From contig NZ_BFFP01000017.1 of the NCBI RefSeq assembly GCF_003864415.1, forward strand, positions 1-45,220: a stretch of DNA of 45,220 bases, written 5' to 3'. Below, in pieces: positions 11,192 to 20,759 of the stretch. Every line of letters starts with the position of its first letter. Position 1 is the stretch's first letter. This DNA comes from Ligilactobacillus salitolerans. Its GTDB lineage: Bacteria; Bacillota; Bacilli; Lactobacillales; Lactobacillaceae. Below the pieces are notes generated by a model. That model did no database searches and had not been told where the DNA came from. It saw nothing but the letters and a program-made list of their open reading frames with translations. The translations under genes were made by a program, and so were the position numbers.

Positions 11192-11494
11192 ATGGCAATC
11201 ACAGCCGAAGAAGTGAAACACGTGGCTAAATTAGCTAAGTTGGAATTCACTGATGATGAGTTGCAGATGTTTGCTGGTCAGATGGACGACATTATCAAGA
11301 TGGTCCAGCAGCTGGGGGAAGTTGATACGACTGACGTGCCGGTCACAAGTACTGTAGCTGAAGCCCGCAATGTCTTACGTGATGACGTCGCTGAAAAAGG
11401 CACAGACCGGGAGACACTGATGAAAAATGTACCGCAAAGCGACCGCGGTTTCGTCAAAGTTCCTGCAATTATCGATGAAAGCGAGGCACAATAA
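11192..11494 (+). CDS. gatC: Asp-tRNA(Asn)/Glu-tRNA(Gln) amidotransferase subunit C
   Basis: This is a 100-residue GatC of normal length, starting [19 protein letters not shown]. It wraps around GatA and stabilises the GatCAB complex, which turns mischarged Glu-tRNA(Gln), and in some species Asp-tRNA(Asn), into the correct aminoacyl-tRNA. The LRDD and [15 protein letters not shown] segments are typical. The start has GAAAGAGGGATG upstream. gatA begins three bases after its stop. Confidence 0.96.
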   Translation: MAITAEEVKHVAKLAKLEFTDDELQMFAGQMDDIIKMVQQLGEVDTTDVPVTSTVAEARNVLRDDVAEKGTDRETLMKNVPQSDRGFVKVPAIIDESEAQ

Positions 11495-11497
11495 GCG

Positions 11498-12961
11498 ATG
11501 GATTACTTCAAAAATGACCTGTCATCGATCCATGCAGGTTTACTTAATAAAGATTTTAGTTCTAAAGAGCTGACCGAGGAAACTTTCAAGCTGATCAAAG
11601 CCCGGGATAAAAAAGTAGCCGCTTTTTTGACTTTGGACGAAGAAAATGCTTTAGCGGCGGCGCAAAAAGCTGACCAAAAAGGGATCAGTGCTGAGAATAC
11701 TTTGGCGGGGATCCCAGTTGGGATCAAAGACAATATTGTGACTAAGGGCTTGAAGACAACGGCTGCCAGCAAGATCTTAGGCAACTTTGAACCGATTTAC
11801 AACGCGACTGTCGTTGACAAGTTAGCAGCTGCCGGCATGATCAATGTCGGTAAGTTGAACCTGGACGAATTTGCAATGGGCGGCTCAACGGAAAACTCCG
11901 CCTTCCAAAAGACGAAAAATGCCTGGGATCAGACTAAAGTGCCAGGCGGTTCATCCGGCGGTTCAGCAGCTGCGGTTGCTTCCGGACAGTTATTGGCTGC
12001 ATTAGGAACAGATACTGGCGGTTCGATCCGTCAGCCAGCAGCTTTTAACGGCATCGTTGGTGTTAAACCAACTTACGGCCGCGTTTCTCGCTATGGTGTG
12101 ATTGCTTTTGGTTCGAGTTTGGATCAAGTTGGTCCTTTGACGAGAACTGTTAAAGATAATGCCTTGGTCTTAAATGCGATCTCAGGCCATGATAAACACG
12201 ACTTCACCTCGTCTGAGCGTGAAGTTCCTGATTTCACGGCGAAACTTGACGGCGATATTAAGGGGATGCGGATCGGGGTCCCGAAGGAATTCATGGACGA
12301 AGGTGTTGCCTCAGATGTTCGTGAAGCTATCCAGCAAGCCATCGCAACCTTTGAAAAATTAGGTGCCACTGTAGACGAAGTTTCCTTGCCTTACAGTAAA
12401 TATGGCGTGCCAGTCTACTATATTATTGCTTCTTCTGAAGCTTCTTCCAACTTGCAGCGTTACGACGGGATCCGTTACGGTTTTAGGGCTGATGATGTGA
12501 AGAACTTGGAAGACGTTTATGTCCGTTCTCGTTCTGAAGGTTTTGGCGACGAAGTTAAACGCCGGATCATGCTGGGAACTTTCTCCTTGTCAGCCGGAAC
12601 CTATGATGCCTACTTCAAAAAAGCTGCCCAAGTTCGGACGCTCATTTGCCGCGACTTTGACAATGTCTTTTCCGACTATGATTTGATCTTAGCGCCGACA
12701 ACGACTTCGACTGCCTTTGGGATCGGTGAAGAGATCAACGACCCGATCCAAATGTACATGAACGATATTTTGACTATCCCTGTCAACTTGGCTGGTTTAC
12801 CAGGAATGTCATTACCGGCCGGCTTTTCAAAAGGCCTACCGATCGGGATGCAGCTGATTGCACCGCAATTTGCAGAAGAAACGATGTATCGTGCCGGCTA
12901 TGCCTTTGAACAAGCAACCGACTTCCACAAAGAAGTTCCAACGATCGGAGGGGAAAATTAA
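11498..12961 (+). CDS. gatA: Asp-tRNA(Asn)/Glu-tRNA(Gln) amidotransferase subunit A
   Basis: This 487-residue amidase-signature enzyme hydrolyses glutamine and feeds ammonia to GatB. The Ser-cisSer-Lys triad is visible: Lys77 in GIPVGIKDN, Ser152 in [11 protein letters not shown], and the nucleophile Ser176 in DTGGSIRQP. The length is normal. Its stop codon shares one base with the ATG of gatB (TAATG), so the two are translationally coupled. Confidence 0.97.
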   Translation: MDYFKNDLSSIHAGLLNKDFSSKELTEETFKLIKARDKKVAAFLTLDEENALAAAQKADQKGISAENTLAGIPVGIKDNIVTKGLKTTAASKILGNFEPIYNATVVDKLAAAGMINVGKLNLDEFAMGGSTENSAFQKTKNAWDQTKVPGGSSGGSAAAVASGQLLAALGTDTGGSIRQPAAFNGIVGVKPTYGRVSRYGVIAFGSSLDQVGPLTRTVKDNALVLNAISGHDKHDFTSSEREVPDFTAKLDGDIKGMRIGVPKEFMDEGVASDVREAIQQAIATFEKLGATVDEVSLPYSKYGVPVYYIIASSEASSNLQRYDGIRYGFRADDVKNLEDVYVRSRSEGFGDEVKRRIMLGTFSLSAGTYDAYFKKAAQVRTLICRDFDNVFSDYDLILAPTTTSTAFGIGEEINDPIQMYMNDILTIPVNLAGLPGMSLPAGFSKGLPIGMQLIAPQFAEETMYRAGYAFEQATDFHKEVPTIGGEN

Positions 12962-14394
12962 TGAATTTTGAGACAACAATTGGACTTGAAGTCCACGTTG
13001 AAATGAAAACTAAGTCCAAAGCCTTTTCTCCGGCTCCGGTCCAATACGGTCAGGAACCAAATACGAATACCAACGTGATCGACTGGGGCTACCCGGGTGT
13101 TTTGCCGGAAGTCAACAAGGGCGCATTGGAATACGGGATGCGGGCTGCATTGGCTTTGAATTGTCAGATCAGACAAGACATTCACTTTGACCGGAAAAAC
13201 TATTTTTACCCGGATAATCCCAAGGCCTATCAGATCACGCAGGCACAGACACCGATCGGTCATGACGGCTGGTTAGAGATCGAACTAGAAGATGGGACCG
13301 TCAAGAAGATCGGGATCGAAGAAATGCATGTTGAAGAAGATGCCGGGAAAAATACCCATGATCCGGACGGCTATTCTTACGTCGATTTGAACCGCCAGGG
13401 AACTCCTTTGATCGAAATTGTTTCTAAGCCAGACATTGCTTCTGCTGATGAAGCCTATGCTTACTTAAAGAAACTCCGTCAGGTCATTCAGTTTACCGGA
13501 GTCTCTGATGTGAAGATGGAAGAAGGCTCGATGCGTGCCGACGTCAACATTTCAGTCCGCCCGATCGGTTCTGACCAATATGGGACCAAAACTGAAATGA
13601 AGAACTTGAACTCATTTGAACACGTGCGTTCTGGTTTGAAATATGAAGAGCAGCGTCAGGAAAATGTCATCAGGGCTGGGGGCAATATCCAGCAGGAGAC
13701 GCGTCGTTTCGACGTGAATACTGGTGAAACTGTCTTAATGCGTGTCAAGGAAGGCAAGAGTGATTATCGTTACTTCCCAGAGCCTGATTTGCCGCCGATC
13801 CATATCTCAGACGACTGGATCAAGAAAGTCAAAGAGTCGATCCCTGAAATGCCGGAAGAACGGCGCAAACGTTATGTTAATGACTGGGGCGTGACTGAAT
13901 ATGATGCCGATGTTTTGACACAAACGATGGAAATGTCAGACTTCTTTGAAGCGACAGTTGCCCAGGGTGCAGATCCTAAGTTGGCCGCTAACTGGCTGAT
14001 GGGCGATGTGAGTGCCTATATGAATGATAAGAAGTTGGAACTGGCTGAGATCGCACTGACGCCGGAGCATTTGGCTGGGATGATCGCATTGATCAAGGAC
14101 GAAACGATCTCAAGCAAGATCGCCAAAAAGGTCTTCAAGCAGATCGTAGCCAATGATACGGATCCTAAAGCTTGGGTCGAAGAAAAAGGCATGGTCCAAT
14201 TATCAGACCCAGCCGTTTTGCAGCCGATCATTGATGAAGTCTTGGACAACAATGCTAAATCGATCGAAGACTTCAAGAACGGCAAGGATCGTGCTGTGGG
14301 CTTCTTAGTCGGCAACATTATGAAACAAACGCGCGGTAAGGCTAACCCGAAAGTTGTTAACCAGCTTTTGATGGCTAGTTTGAAAGAAAGATAA
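12961..14394 (+). CDS. gatB: Asp-tRNA(Asn)/Glu-tRNA(Gln) amidotransferase subunit B
   Basis: This 477-residue subunit activates the tRNA-bound Glu or Asp with ATP and carries out transamidation. It opens with the family pattern [19 protein letters not shown], has [14 protein letters not shown] and FPEPDLPP, and ends with the helical and YqeY-like tail domain. Codon context is extreme: isoleucine after a codon ending in G is ATC 20 times and ATT never (hand count). The gene is followed after 39 bases by the lipid kinase with no terminator between. Confidence 0.97.
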   Translation: MNFETTIGLEVHVEMKTKSKAFSPAPVQYGQEPNTNTNVIDWGYPGVLPEVNKGALEYGMRAALALNCQIRQDIHFDRKNYFYPDNPKAYQITQAQTPIGHDGWLEIELEDGTVKKIGIEEMHVEEDAGKNTHDPDGYSYVDLNRQGTPLIEIVSKPDIASADEAYAYLKKLRQVIQFTGVSDVKMEEGSMRADVNISVRPIGSDQYGTKTEMKNLNSFEHVRSGLKYEEQRQENVIRAGGNIQQETRRFDVNTGETVLMRVKEGKSDYRYFPEPDLPPIHISDDWIKKVKESIPEMPEERRKRYVNDWGVTEYDADVLTQTMEMSDFFEATVAQGADPKLAANWLMGDVSAYMNDKKLELAEIALTPEHLAGMIALIKDETISSKIAKKVFKQIVANDTDPKAWVEEKGMVQLSDPAVLQPIIDEVLDNNAKSIEDFKNGKDRAVGFLVGNIMKQTRGKANPKVVNQLLMASLKER

Positions 14395-14433
14395 GTGGAA
14401 GTCTAGCAGGCTTCTTTGAGGAAAGATGAAACT

Positions 14434-15483
14434 ATGAGAAAACGTTGTCGGATAATTTATAATCCAACCTCTGGCAGGGAAGCAATGAAGCATGATTTGA
14501 TCAGCATTTTAGATATTATGGAAAATGCAGGCTATGAAACCAGTGCTTTTGCGACTACTGCAGAAGAAAAGTCTGCCCAAAATGAGGCAGAACGCGCTGC
14601 CAAGGCTGGTTTTGAATTGATCATCGCTGCAGGCGGCGATGGTACGATCAATGAAGTTGTGAATGGCATTGCGCCACTAAAGAAGCGTCCTAAGCTGGGA
14701 ATTATTCCGGCCGGGACTACTAATGACTATGCCCGTGCCTTAAAGATCCCGCGTGAAGATCCAGTTGCGGCTGCCAAGGTGATCGCTAAAGGCGAGACAG
14801 TCAAAATGGATATCGGCCAGGCCAATCAAAAGTACTTTGTCAATATTGCGGCTGGCGGGCTCTTGTCTGAATTGACTTACTCCGTGCCGTCAGTTATCAA
14901 ATCCCAGTTCGGTTATCTAGCTTACCTGGCCAAAGGAGCTGAACTTTTACCGCGGATCAAGCCGGTTCACATGCATATTGAATATGATGGCGGGATCTTC
15001 GAAGGCCAAGCATCGATGTTCTTCGTGGCTTTGACCAATTCGGTGGGCGGTTTTGAACAGATCGTGCCTGATGCCTCGCTGGATGATGGCAAATTCACTT
15101 TGATCATTGTCAAAACTTCAAACCTGGTGGAGATCTTGCACCTGATCCAGAAAGTCTTTAATGGCGGCAAGCACGTCGATGACCCGCGGATCTTGTATGT
15201 CAAGACATCAAAAATCACTGCCAAGACACTGGAAGACAAGATGATGATCAACATTGACGGTGAGTATGGCGGCGACGCCCCAATGACTTTTGTCGATCAT
15301 AAGCAGCACATTGAAATTTGTGCCAATCTTGATCAGATCCCGGATTCAGCGATCACGGCTGAAAATGCTTTGGTCAATGATGTTCGTGACCGTTTCGTGC
15401 ATGAAATGGAACAGTTGCCGGAAGAGCCTGAGGATGATTCCGCAAAAGAGCAGGAACAAAAAACTAAAGAGCAGTCGAAGTAA
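14434..15483 (+). CDS. dagK: Diacylglycerol kinase (DgkB/YegS-type lipid kinase)
   Basis: This is a 349-residue soluble lipid kinase with the catalytic GGDGT loop at about residues 67-71 (AAGGDGTINEVVNG), the PAGTTNDYARAL segment and a beta-rich second domain ending near residue 300. In Gram-positive bacteria such enzymes rephosphorylate the diacylglycerol released during lipoteichoic acid synthesis, at the inner face of the membrane. The last 40 residues form a Glu/Lys-rich charged tail. I chose ATG 14434, which follows GAGGAAAG; a TTG at 14416 would overlap that site. It is the last gene of gatCAB-dagK and ends at a strong terminator. Confidence 0.92.
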   Translation: MRKRCRIIYNPTSGREAMKHDLISILDIMENAGYETSAFATTAEEKSAQNEAERAAKAGFELIIAAGGDGTINEVVNGIAPLKKRPKLGIIPAGTTNDYARALKIPREDPVAAAKVIAKGETVKMDIGQANQKYFVNIAAGGLLSELTYSVPSVIKSQFGYLAYLAKGAELLPRIKPVHMHIEYDGGIFEGQASMFFVALTNSVGGFEQIVPDASLDDGKFTLIIVKTSNLVEILHLIQKVFNGGKHVDDPRILYVKTSKITAKTLEDKMMINIDGEYGGDAPMTFVDHKQHIEICANLDQIPDSAITAENALVNDVRDRFVHEMEQLPEEPEDDSAKEQEQKTKEQSK

Positions 15484-15490
15484 TAAGGGG

Positions 15491-15524
15491 TGGTCGTAAC
15501 ACAAGTCTGTTACGACCATTTTTT
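15491..15524 (+). terminator. Strong terminator after dagK
   Basis: TGGTCGTAACA (15491-15501) and TGTTACGACCA (15508-15518) form a perfect 11-bp stem with a 6-nt loop, followed by six T. Confidence 0.93.
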
Positions 15525-15538
15525 GGCAGTTTTAGTTT

Positions 15539-15870
15539 GATGTGGAGGTACATCAGCCAAAGTAACCTCTAGATGAGCAGGATGTGGAGGTACATCAGTC
15601 AAAGTAACCTCCAGATGAAGAGGATGTGGAGATACATCGATCAAAGTAACCTCCAGATGAGCAAGATGTGGAGGTACATCGGCCAAAGTAACCTCCAGAT
15701 GAGCAAGATGTGGAGGTACATCGACCAGAGTAACCTCCAGACGAGCAAGATGTGGAGGTACATCGGTCAAAGTAACCTCCAGACGAGCAAGATGTGGAGG
15801 TACATCGGTCAAAGTAACCTCCAGAAGAAGTTAGATGTTGAAGCATATCAATAAAATGAACTTCACCAAG
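15539..15870. repeat. 42-bp tandem repeat array B (7 units plus a degenerate eighth)
   Basis: Seven exact 42-bp steps start at 15539, 15581, 15623, 15665, 15707, 15749 and 15791. The core is GATGTGGAGGTACATC, then AAAGTAACCTCCAG. Inside most units GGAGGT and ACCTCC form a hairpin with a 15-nt loop. A degenerate eighth unit near 15834-15870 has lost the sequence but keeps a stem, TGAAG with CTTCA. The array fills the space between the dagK terminator and the ribosome binding site of rlmD. I see no spacers, and no ribosome binding site for the open frames it creates on both strands. Confidence 0.95.
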
Positions 15871-15889
15871 AAAGAATAAGGAGCAAGCA

Positions 15890-17266
15890 ATGAAAAATAA
15901 GGCACCAGTCAGTAAAAATGAAGAATTAACAGCCACGATCGAGGATCTGACTTACCAAGGGATGGGTGTTGCCAAGGTGGACGGCTATCCCTTGTTTGTC
16001 GCTGGGGCTCTGCCCGGTGAGCAGGTCAAGCTGCACGTCTTAAAGGCCGACAAAAAGTACGGTTTTGCGAAAGCAATTGATTATCTGACCACGAGTCCCG
16101 ATCGGGTCGCACCCGGCAAAAAAGAGCTTGTGCAGACTGGGATCGCACCCTTGCAGCATTGGACCTATGCCGCACAGCTCAAATATAAGCGTAAATTAGT
16201 CACGGATCTATTGCAGAAATCTCATTTGTCAAACTTGGAGGTTGCCCCAACCGTTGGTATGGAAAACCCCAGTGGATACCGTAACAAGGCTCAAGTTCCT
16301 GCCAGAGACTTTAAAGGCCAACTGACCACCGGCTTTTTCAGGCGCGGCAGCCATAACTTCGTGCCCTTAGAAGATTACTTTATCCAAGATCCGCGGATCG
16401 ATGAAGTGATCCTGGTTGTCCGGGACATCTTGCGGGAGTTCAAGGTCCCAGCCTATAATGAGGAAAAACACACGGGCGTGATCCGGAATGTCATGGTCCG
16501 TCGCGGGCATTACAGCGGTGAAGTGATGGTCGTTTTAGTTACTAAGACCAAGAAGTTGATGGGAGCAGCTGAGATCTCTGCACAGATCCAGGAAAAATGC
16601 TCCGATGTTGTCAGCGTGATCCAAAACATCAATTCCGAGAAGACGAATGTGATTCTGGGCAAAACTTCTAAGGTGTTACGTGGGCGCAATTATATCCAAG
16701 ATCAGCTGAACGGCTTGACCTTTAACATTTCCGCTCAGTCATTTTATCAGGTCAATCCAGTGCAAACTGAGAAGCTCTATGCTCGCGCAGTTGAACTGGC
16801 TGATTTGACCGGGACAGAAACCGTGGTTGATGCCTATTGCGGGATCGGAACGATCTCATTGAGTCTAGCTCAAGCTGCCAAACAGGTTTATGGGGTCGAA
16901 ATCGTGCCGGAAGCAATCGCTGATGCTAAAGAAAATGCACGGCTGAACAACTTGAAGAATCTGACCTTTGAAACCGGCAACGCTGAAGATGCTTTGGCCA
17001 AATGGGTCTCCGATGGCATCCAGCCAGACGTGATCATGGTCGATCCGCCGCGCAAAGGCTTGACGGAAAACTTTATTGAAGCAGCTGTAAAAGCGGCACC
17101 GCAAAAAGTTGTCTACGTCAGCTGCAATCCAGCGACCTTGGTGCGCGACATTGAACGCTTTGGCGAACAGGGCTATTCTGTCATAGGAGCATTGGAGCCA
17201 TTCGACCAATTTCCACAAACGACCCACGTTGAAACGATCGCGGTCTTGGAAAAAGCAGCAGACTAA
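15890..17266 (+). CDS. rlmD: 23S rRNA (uracil-5-)-methyltransferase, RlmD/RlmCD type
   Basis: This is a 458-residue SAM-dependent methylase of the TrmA/RumA family. It has an N-terminal TRAM domain (about 10-70), then the methylase core with DAYCGIGTISLSLA, VDPPRKGL and the catalytic cysteine in YVSCNPATL. In Firmicutes without a separate RlmC one such enzyme methylates both 23S positions, so the exact target is open. The N-terminal iron-sulfur cysteine cluster of E. coli RlmD is not evident: the stretch after the TRAM domain (LQHWTYAAQLKYK) lacks the usual cysteines. AAGGAG lies seven bases before the ATG. No promoter is visible between the upstream repeat array and the gene. Confidence 0.92.
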   Translation: MKNKAPVSKNEELTATIEDLTYQGMGVAKVDGYPLFVAGALPGEQVKLHVLKADKKYGFAKAIDYLTTSPDRVAPGKKELVQTGIAPLQHWTYAAQLKYKRKLVTDLLQKSHLSNLEVAPTVGMENPSGYRNKAQVPARDFKGQLTTGFFRRGSHNFVPLEDYFIQDPRIDEVILVVRDILREFKVPAYNEEKHTGVIRNVMVRRGHYSGEVMVVLVTKTKKLMGAAEISAQIQEKCSDVVSVIQNINSEKTNVILGKTSKVLRGRNYIQDQLNGLTFNISAQSFYQVNPVQTEKLYARAVELADLTGTETVVDAYCGIGTISLSLAQAAKQVYGVEIVPEAIADAKENARLNNLKNLTFETGNAEDALAKWVSDGIQPDVIMVDPPRKGLTENFIEAAVKAAPQKVVYVSCNPATLVRDIERFGEQGYSVIGALEPFDQFPQTTHVETIAVLEKAAD

Positions 17267-17279
17267 GCAAAAAAATTAA

Positions 17280-17327
17280 AAAGTTCCCGCAGGCTTCCTC
17301 TGATAGTGGAGATCCTGCGGGAACTTT
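17280..17327. terminator. Bidirectional terminator between rlmD and menE
   Basis: AAAGTTCCCGCAGG (17280-17293) and CCTGCGGGAACTTT (17314-17327) form a perfect 14-bp stem. The A-rich left flank and T-rich right flank allow it to serve both convergent genes. Confidence 0.9.
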
Positions 17328-17348
17328 ATTTATCCAAAATTTGCTTTC

Positions 17349-18800
17349 TTATTTCAATTGTTGCACTGGCGTTTTTGATGCCAGCAATTCGTGCAGCTTA
17401 TACCGTTGGAGCTTGCCGCTGGCATTATAGGGCAAATGATCCAGCACGTAAAAGGTGCGGGGTACTTTATAGTGAGCGAGGCGCGCGCGCCCGTAATCTA
17501 GCAGAGCTTGGGCTGATAGCTCGTTTGACTTCGAGACGATGAAGGCAATCGGTTTTTGCTCCCACAGTTCATCATCGATCCCGATCACTGCCATCTCCTC
17601 GAGCTGGTCGCAGTCGGCATAGACACTTTCAATTTCGTCGGGGAAAATATTTTCTCCCCCGGAAATGATCATGTCGTCGCTCCTCCCGTCAACGTATAAA
17701 AAGCCATCCTCATCCAAATGACCAACGTCACCAGTTTTAAACCAGCCGTCTGGAGTGATTTTTGCGGTATATTTTGCCGGCTGACCAAGGTAACCAGGTG
17801 TCAAAGCCGGTGTTTTGACCTGGATCTCAGAAGTTTTGGACGCGATCCGCAACTGGGTCAAAAAGAGCGGCTTCCCGCTGGAACCGATGTGATTAGCAGC
17901 ATCGGCGAAAGAGAGCGCAATAATTTGCGAACAGGTTTCTGTCATGCCATACGACTGTACCACTGGGATCTTTAATTGTTCACAGAGTTCCAAGGTTGAG
18001 CGGTCAATCGGTCCTCCACCTAGGAGCATTCCCTGGAATCTCTGGTTGTAGGCGGCTTTCGTGTCATCTTTCAAACGGAGCAGTTTTTTTAACATGTAAG
18101 GAACGACTGAGATCATCGTGATGGGCTCCTCGACCAGTATTTTGTGGATCTCTCGTGCGTCAAAATGTTCGACTAACCTGACAGTCATGCCGTAAATCAA
18201 GCCGCGCATCATGATCGAAAAACCGCTGATGTGAAAGATCGGGACAGTACAGAGCCATTCGTCAGCAGGCGAAACTCCCATATTTAAAGCTGAAGCAAGC
18301 GCTGAGTTCAGGTGGTTCCCAAAGGTCTGGACCACGCCTTTGGGTCGGCCTGTTGTGCCGGAAGTATACATAATACTGGCCGGTTCGGTTTCTTTAAATT
18401 CAGCTTGAAGCGTGTTTTGTGTGACAGGCGCGGCAAATAAATCAGTCAAGGAAACTGTCTTGACCAGCAAGCCTGTAGTTTCAAGCCCTGGTTCAAACAG
18501 GCAAAAATCAACCTGACTGTCCGTCAACTGGTAGTTTAGTTCTGCGGTTGACAAGCGCCGGTTTAACCAGACGATGGTGTGTCCGGCTGTCAAAATTGCC
18601 ATGGCAGTTAAATAGCCTGCCAGGGTATTATTAGTCAACAAAGCGATCCGCTCATTTTGCAAAAGTCCCAGAGAATTGAGCTGACCCGCGATCTGAGTGG
18701 CCCGCTGGTTTAATTCTGCAAAGGTCAAGTTGTTAGTTCCGTCAGTGACTGCGAGCTTGTCGCCAGAAAGCAGTGCTTGTTTTTTGAGCCAATTATCCAT
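17349..18800 (-). CDS. menE: o-Succinylbenzoate-CoA ligase
   Basis: This 483-residue ANL-superfamily enzyme joins CoA to o-succinylbenzoate using ATP in menaquinone/DHNA synthesis. The adenylation core motif YTSGTTGRPKGVVQTFGNH lies at about 145-163, then SYGMTETCSQ and TGDVGHLDEDGFLYVDGR, and a C-terminal lysine in NASGKLQRYKL. The MTETCSQ sequence is typical of MenE within the superfamily. It lies 12 bases after menB on the same strand. An overlapping substrate range with other acyl-CoA ligases cannot be excluded, but the partner menB makes the call firm. Confidence 0.93.
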   Translation of the reverse strand: MDNWLKKQALLSGDKLAVTDGTNNLTFAELNQRATQIAGQLNSLGLLQNERIALLTNNTLAGYLTAMAILTAGHTIVWLNRRLSTAELNYQLTDSQVDFCLFEPGLETTGLLVKTVSLTDLFAAPVTQNTLQAEFKETEPASIMYTSGTTGRPKGVVQTFGNHLNSALASALNMGVSPADEWLCTVPIFHISGFSIMMRGLIYGMTVRLVEHFDAREIHKILVEEPITMISVVPYMLKKLLRLKDDTKAAYNQRFQGMLLGGGPIDRSTLELCEQLKIPVVQSYGMTETCSQIIALSFADAANHIGSSGKPLFLTQLRIASKTSEIQVKTPALTPGYLGQPAKYTAKITPDGWFKTGDVGHLDEDGFLYVDGRSDDMIISGGENIFPDEIESVYADCDQLEEMAVIGIDDELWEQKPIAFIVSKSNELSAQALLDYGRARLAHYKVPRTFYVLDHLPYNASGKLQRYKLHELLASKTPVQQLK

Positions 18801-18812
18801 CTGTGATCGTCC

Positions 18813-19634
18813 TTATGGAAATTTAGGATACTTGTCGAAGTCGGGCTGACGTTTTTCATTAAAGGCGTCGCGGCCTTCCTTACCCTCATCGGTTTGGTAA
18901 AAGAGCATAGTGGCATCTCCACCCAACTGTTGGATCCCGGCTAAACCATCGGTGTCAGCATTCATCGCTGCTTTAATAAAGCGCAGTGCAGTCGGTGATT
19001 TTTGCAAGATCTCGTTGCACCAGTCAAGAGTGACTGATTCAACTTCGGCTAGGGGAACGACCTTGTTGATCCAGTTCATTTGGTAAGCTTCTTTTGCGGA
19101 GTAGAAGTGGTTTAGGAACCAAACCTCTTTTGCCCGTTTGTGACCGATAACACGTGCCAAGTAGCCGGAACCGTAACCAGCATCGAAACTGCCGACTTTT
19201 GGTCCGGTTTGCCCAAATTTGGCATTATCGGCTGCAATAGTCAGGTCGCAGATCAGCTGCAAAATGTTGCCGCCGCCGACAGACCAGCCTTTGACCATCG
19301 CAATGACTGGCTTAGGGATGATCCGGATCAGATGCTGCAAGTCCAAAACATTCAACCGGGCAATTTTATCCTTGCCCACATAGCCGCCATTGCCCCGGAC
19401 ACCCTGGTCACCGCCCGAAGAAAAGGCTAAGTCGCCAGCTCCGGTTAGGATAATGACGCCGATTGTGCTATCATCACGACAGATAGTGAAGGCGTCGATC
19501 ATTTCTTCAACAGTCGTGGGTGTAAAAGCATTATGCTTTTCGGGGCGGTTCATTGTGATCTTGGCGATTTTGTCTGCCCGCTCAAAGATCACTTCTTCAT
19601 AGTCCTTGACTTTTGTCCAATTAACAGATGTCAT
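18813..19634 (-). CDS. menB: 1,4-Dihydroxy-2-naphthoyl-CoA synthase
   Basis: This 273-residue crotonase-fold enzyme closes the naphthoate ring of o-succinylbenzoyl-CoA. It carries [26 protein letters not shown] and [16 protein letters not shown]. The glycine in QTGP is, as I recall, the mark of the bicarbonate-dependent MenB group. The C-terminus [12 protein letters not shown] is typical. I prefer the ATG at 19634 because AAAGGA lies at a workable distance; an upstream TTG at 19643 would abut that site. It is the first gene of menB-menE. Its start is only 36 bases from the start of the divergent thioesterase. The other men genes (menF, D, H, C, A) are not in this window. Confidence 0.95.
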   Translation of the reverse strand: MTSVNWTKVKDYEEVIFERADKIAKITMNRPEKHNAFTPTTVEEMIDAFTICRDDSTIGVIILTGAGDLAFSSGGDQGVRGNGGYVGKDKIARLNVLDLQHLIRIIPKPVIAMVKGWSVGGGNILQLICDLTIAADNAKFGQTGPKVGSFDAGYGSGYLARVIGHKRAKEVWFLNHFYSAKEAYQMNWINKVVPLAEVESVTLDWCNEILQKSPTALRFIKAAMNADTDGLAGIQQLGGDATMLFYQTDEGKEGRDAFNEKRQPDFDKYPKFP

Positions 19635-19644
19635 GTAATTCAAT

Positions 19645-19658
19645 CCTTTCGAAAGTAG
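19645..19658. promoter_or_regulatory. Palindrome providing Shine-Dalgarno sequences for both divergent genes
   Basis: CTTTCGAAAG (19647-19656) lies in the 36-base gap between menB and the thioesterase. Read on the minus strand the region gives AAAGGA for menB; read on the plus strand it gives GAAAGTAGG for the thioesterase. No room remains for two ordinary promoters between the genes, so each promoter must lie inside the opposite gene. Confidence 0.55.
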
Positions 19659-19670
19659 GTCAATAAAATT

Positions 19671-20036
19671 ATGTCAGATTTAATGCAAACGCTGGGAATC
19701 AAAATTATTTCGGTCAAATCCGACCAATCAATTATATCACTTGAAATTTCTGAGGGAACTAAACAGCCTTATGGTCTAGTCCATGGCGGGATCAATGCGG
19801 TGCTGGCTGAAACTGCTGCTAGTTTGGCTGGTGAGCAAAATGTCCCGGCCGGCTCGCACGTCGCAGGAGTCACTCTAACGACTCATCATTTAAGACCGGC
19901 GCAGGCTGGCACTTTGCGGGCAACCGCCACACCGCTGCACATTGGACGCAACATTCAGACTTGGCAAGTTGAAGTCAAAAATGGTGAGGTTCTTACTAGT
20001 GTCAGTGAAGTGACACTGAGTCGTGTCGGAAAATAA
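19671..20036 (+). CDS. menI: Hotdog-fold thioesterase, probable DHNA-CoA thioesterase (MenI-like)
   Basis: This is a 121-residue PaaI/YdiI-type hotdog enzyme. [17 protein letters not shown] (about 35-51) holds the active-site His38-Gly-Gly and the candidate catalytic Glu47. Placement head-to-head with menB-menE supports release of CoA from 1,4-dihydroxy-2-naphthoyl-CoA to give DHNA, the step after MenB. The symbol rests on context plus family; a general acyl-CoA thioesterase would look the same. The next small ORF starts 39 bases downstream with no terminator between. Confidence 0.8.
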   Translation: MSDLMQTLGIKIISVKSDQSIISLEISEGTKQPYGLVHGGINAVLAETAASLAGEQNVPAGSHVAGVTLTTHHLRPAQAGTLRATATPLHIGRNIQTWQVEVKNGEVLTSVSEVTLSRVGK

Positions 20037-20075
20037 TGCAGCTGGCAAAATCCGCGAAAGAAAGAAGAATCAGCC

Positions 20076-20435
20076 GTGGTAAATAAAAAAGACCCTAATC
20101 CAAAAGAAAAAAGCGAGCTTGAATTACGGTACGAAGAATTTGCACAACGGAAAGATTTAGTGGTCGAGATCGCTGGTGTCAAATATCAGCGGGTTTTTGA
20201 CAAATCAGTGCTAGAGTTCGATAATAAGAAATTATTTGTTGTTAGAGCGGTAAAGGGGCTGAATGCTGGTAGAGGCAGTATACTGCACGATGAAAACAAG
20301 CATCACTTTATAGTGGACGGAGCTGAAATGCTTAGGTTTAGGGGAGAAATACCGGATTGGTATTGGGGTACAGTTGGTTTTAGTATCAAACCAGTTGAAA
20401 CAGAAGATATTGGAGATTATCTGACTGTGGAATAG
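20076..20435 (+). CDS. Hypothetical protein, 119 residues
   Basis: I do not recognise this family. The protein starts with a very charged segment (KKDPNPKEKSELELRYEEFAQRK, split here as KKDPNPKEKSEL and ELRYEEFAQRK), followed by a likely beta-rich region with VKYQRVFDK and LRFRGEIPDWYWG. It has no signal peptide or membrane segment. The GTG start has only a weak AAGAAAGAAG upstream. The gene uses ATA for isoleucine several times and is more AT-rich than the men genes, hinting at a separate origin. It could be cotranscribed with menI. The open frame and codon pattern look real, but expression is uncertain. Confidence 0.55.
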   Translation: MVNKKDPNPKEKSELELRYEEFAQRKDLVVEIAGVKYQRVFDKSVLEFDNKKLFVVRAVKGLNAGRGSILHDENKHHFIVDGAEMLRFRGEIPDWYWGTVGFSIKPVETEDIGDYLTVE

Positions 20436-20759
20436 TCTGATAAAGAACCACTAGACTTGCTCCAAAGACTATAGACATTGATCTCACTTGCTTGGTGTGT
20501 ACTGGAAAAGCAAAAAATAATTAGACAAGGTTCAAGTGTGTTCTCGCTAAGAAATGGCCTTAAAAAGATATATTAAATTAACAAGTCTTTTTAGCTTATT
20601 ACTCAAACCTTTACCAAACGAAAAACGCACCTTTGGGCCGGTCCTGTCTTAAAATAACTAAAAAAATTCGCTTTGTTTACGTAGCTGGTTAAATTTCTTT
20701 TTTCCTTGGTATGTTAACGCTTATGCGCTTTTAGTAAACACTTTTTCGATTTTTGTTGG
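20436..20759. other. Intergenic region, mostly featureless
   Basis: About 320 AT-rich bases before the crtC-like promoter. Near 20451-20470 the phrase GACTTGCTCCAAAGACT resembles one isolated unit of the array A/E repeat family. A CCTTGGTATG element at 20704 is repeated at 20766. I found no coding sequence and no clear terminator for the preceding gene. Confidence 0.4.

Noticed and set aside
14416-14433. Upstream TTG start for the lipid kinase
   Set aside because: It overlaps the GAGGAAAG that serves the ATG at 14434, and the added residues match nothing in the family.
15510-15936. Open frames on both strands across array B
   Set aside because: Same cause: a stop-free unit whose length is a multiple of three. 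The frames overlap each other and the start of rlmD, with no start signals.
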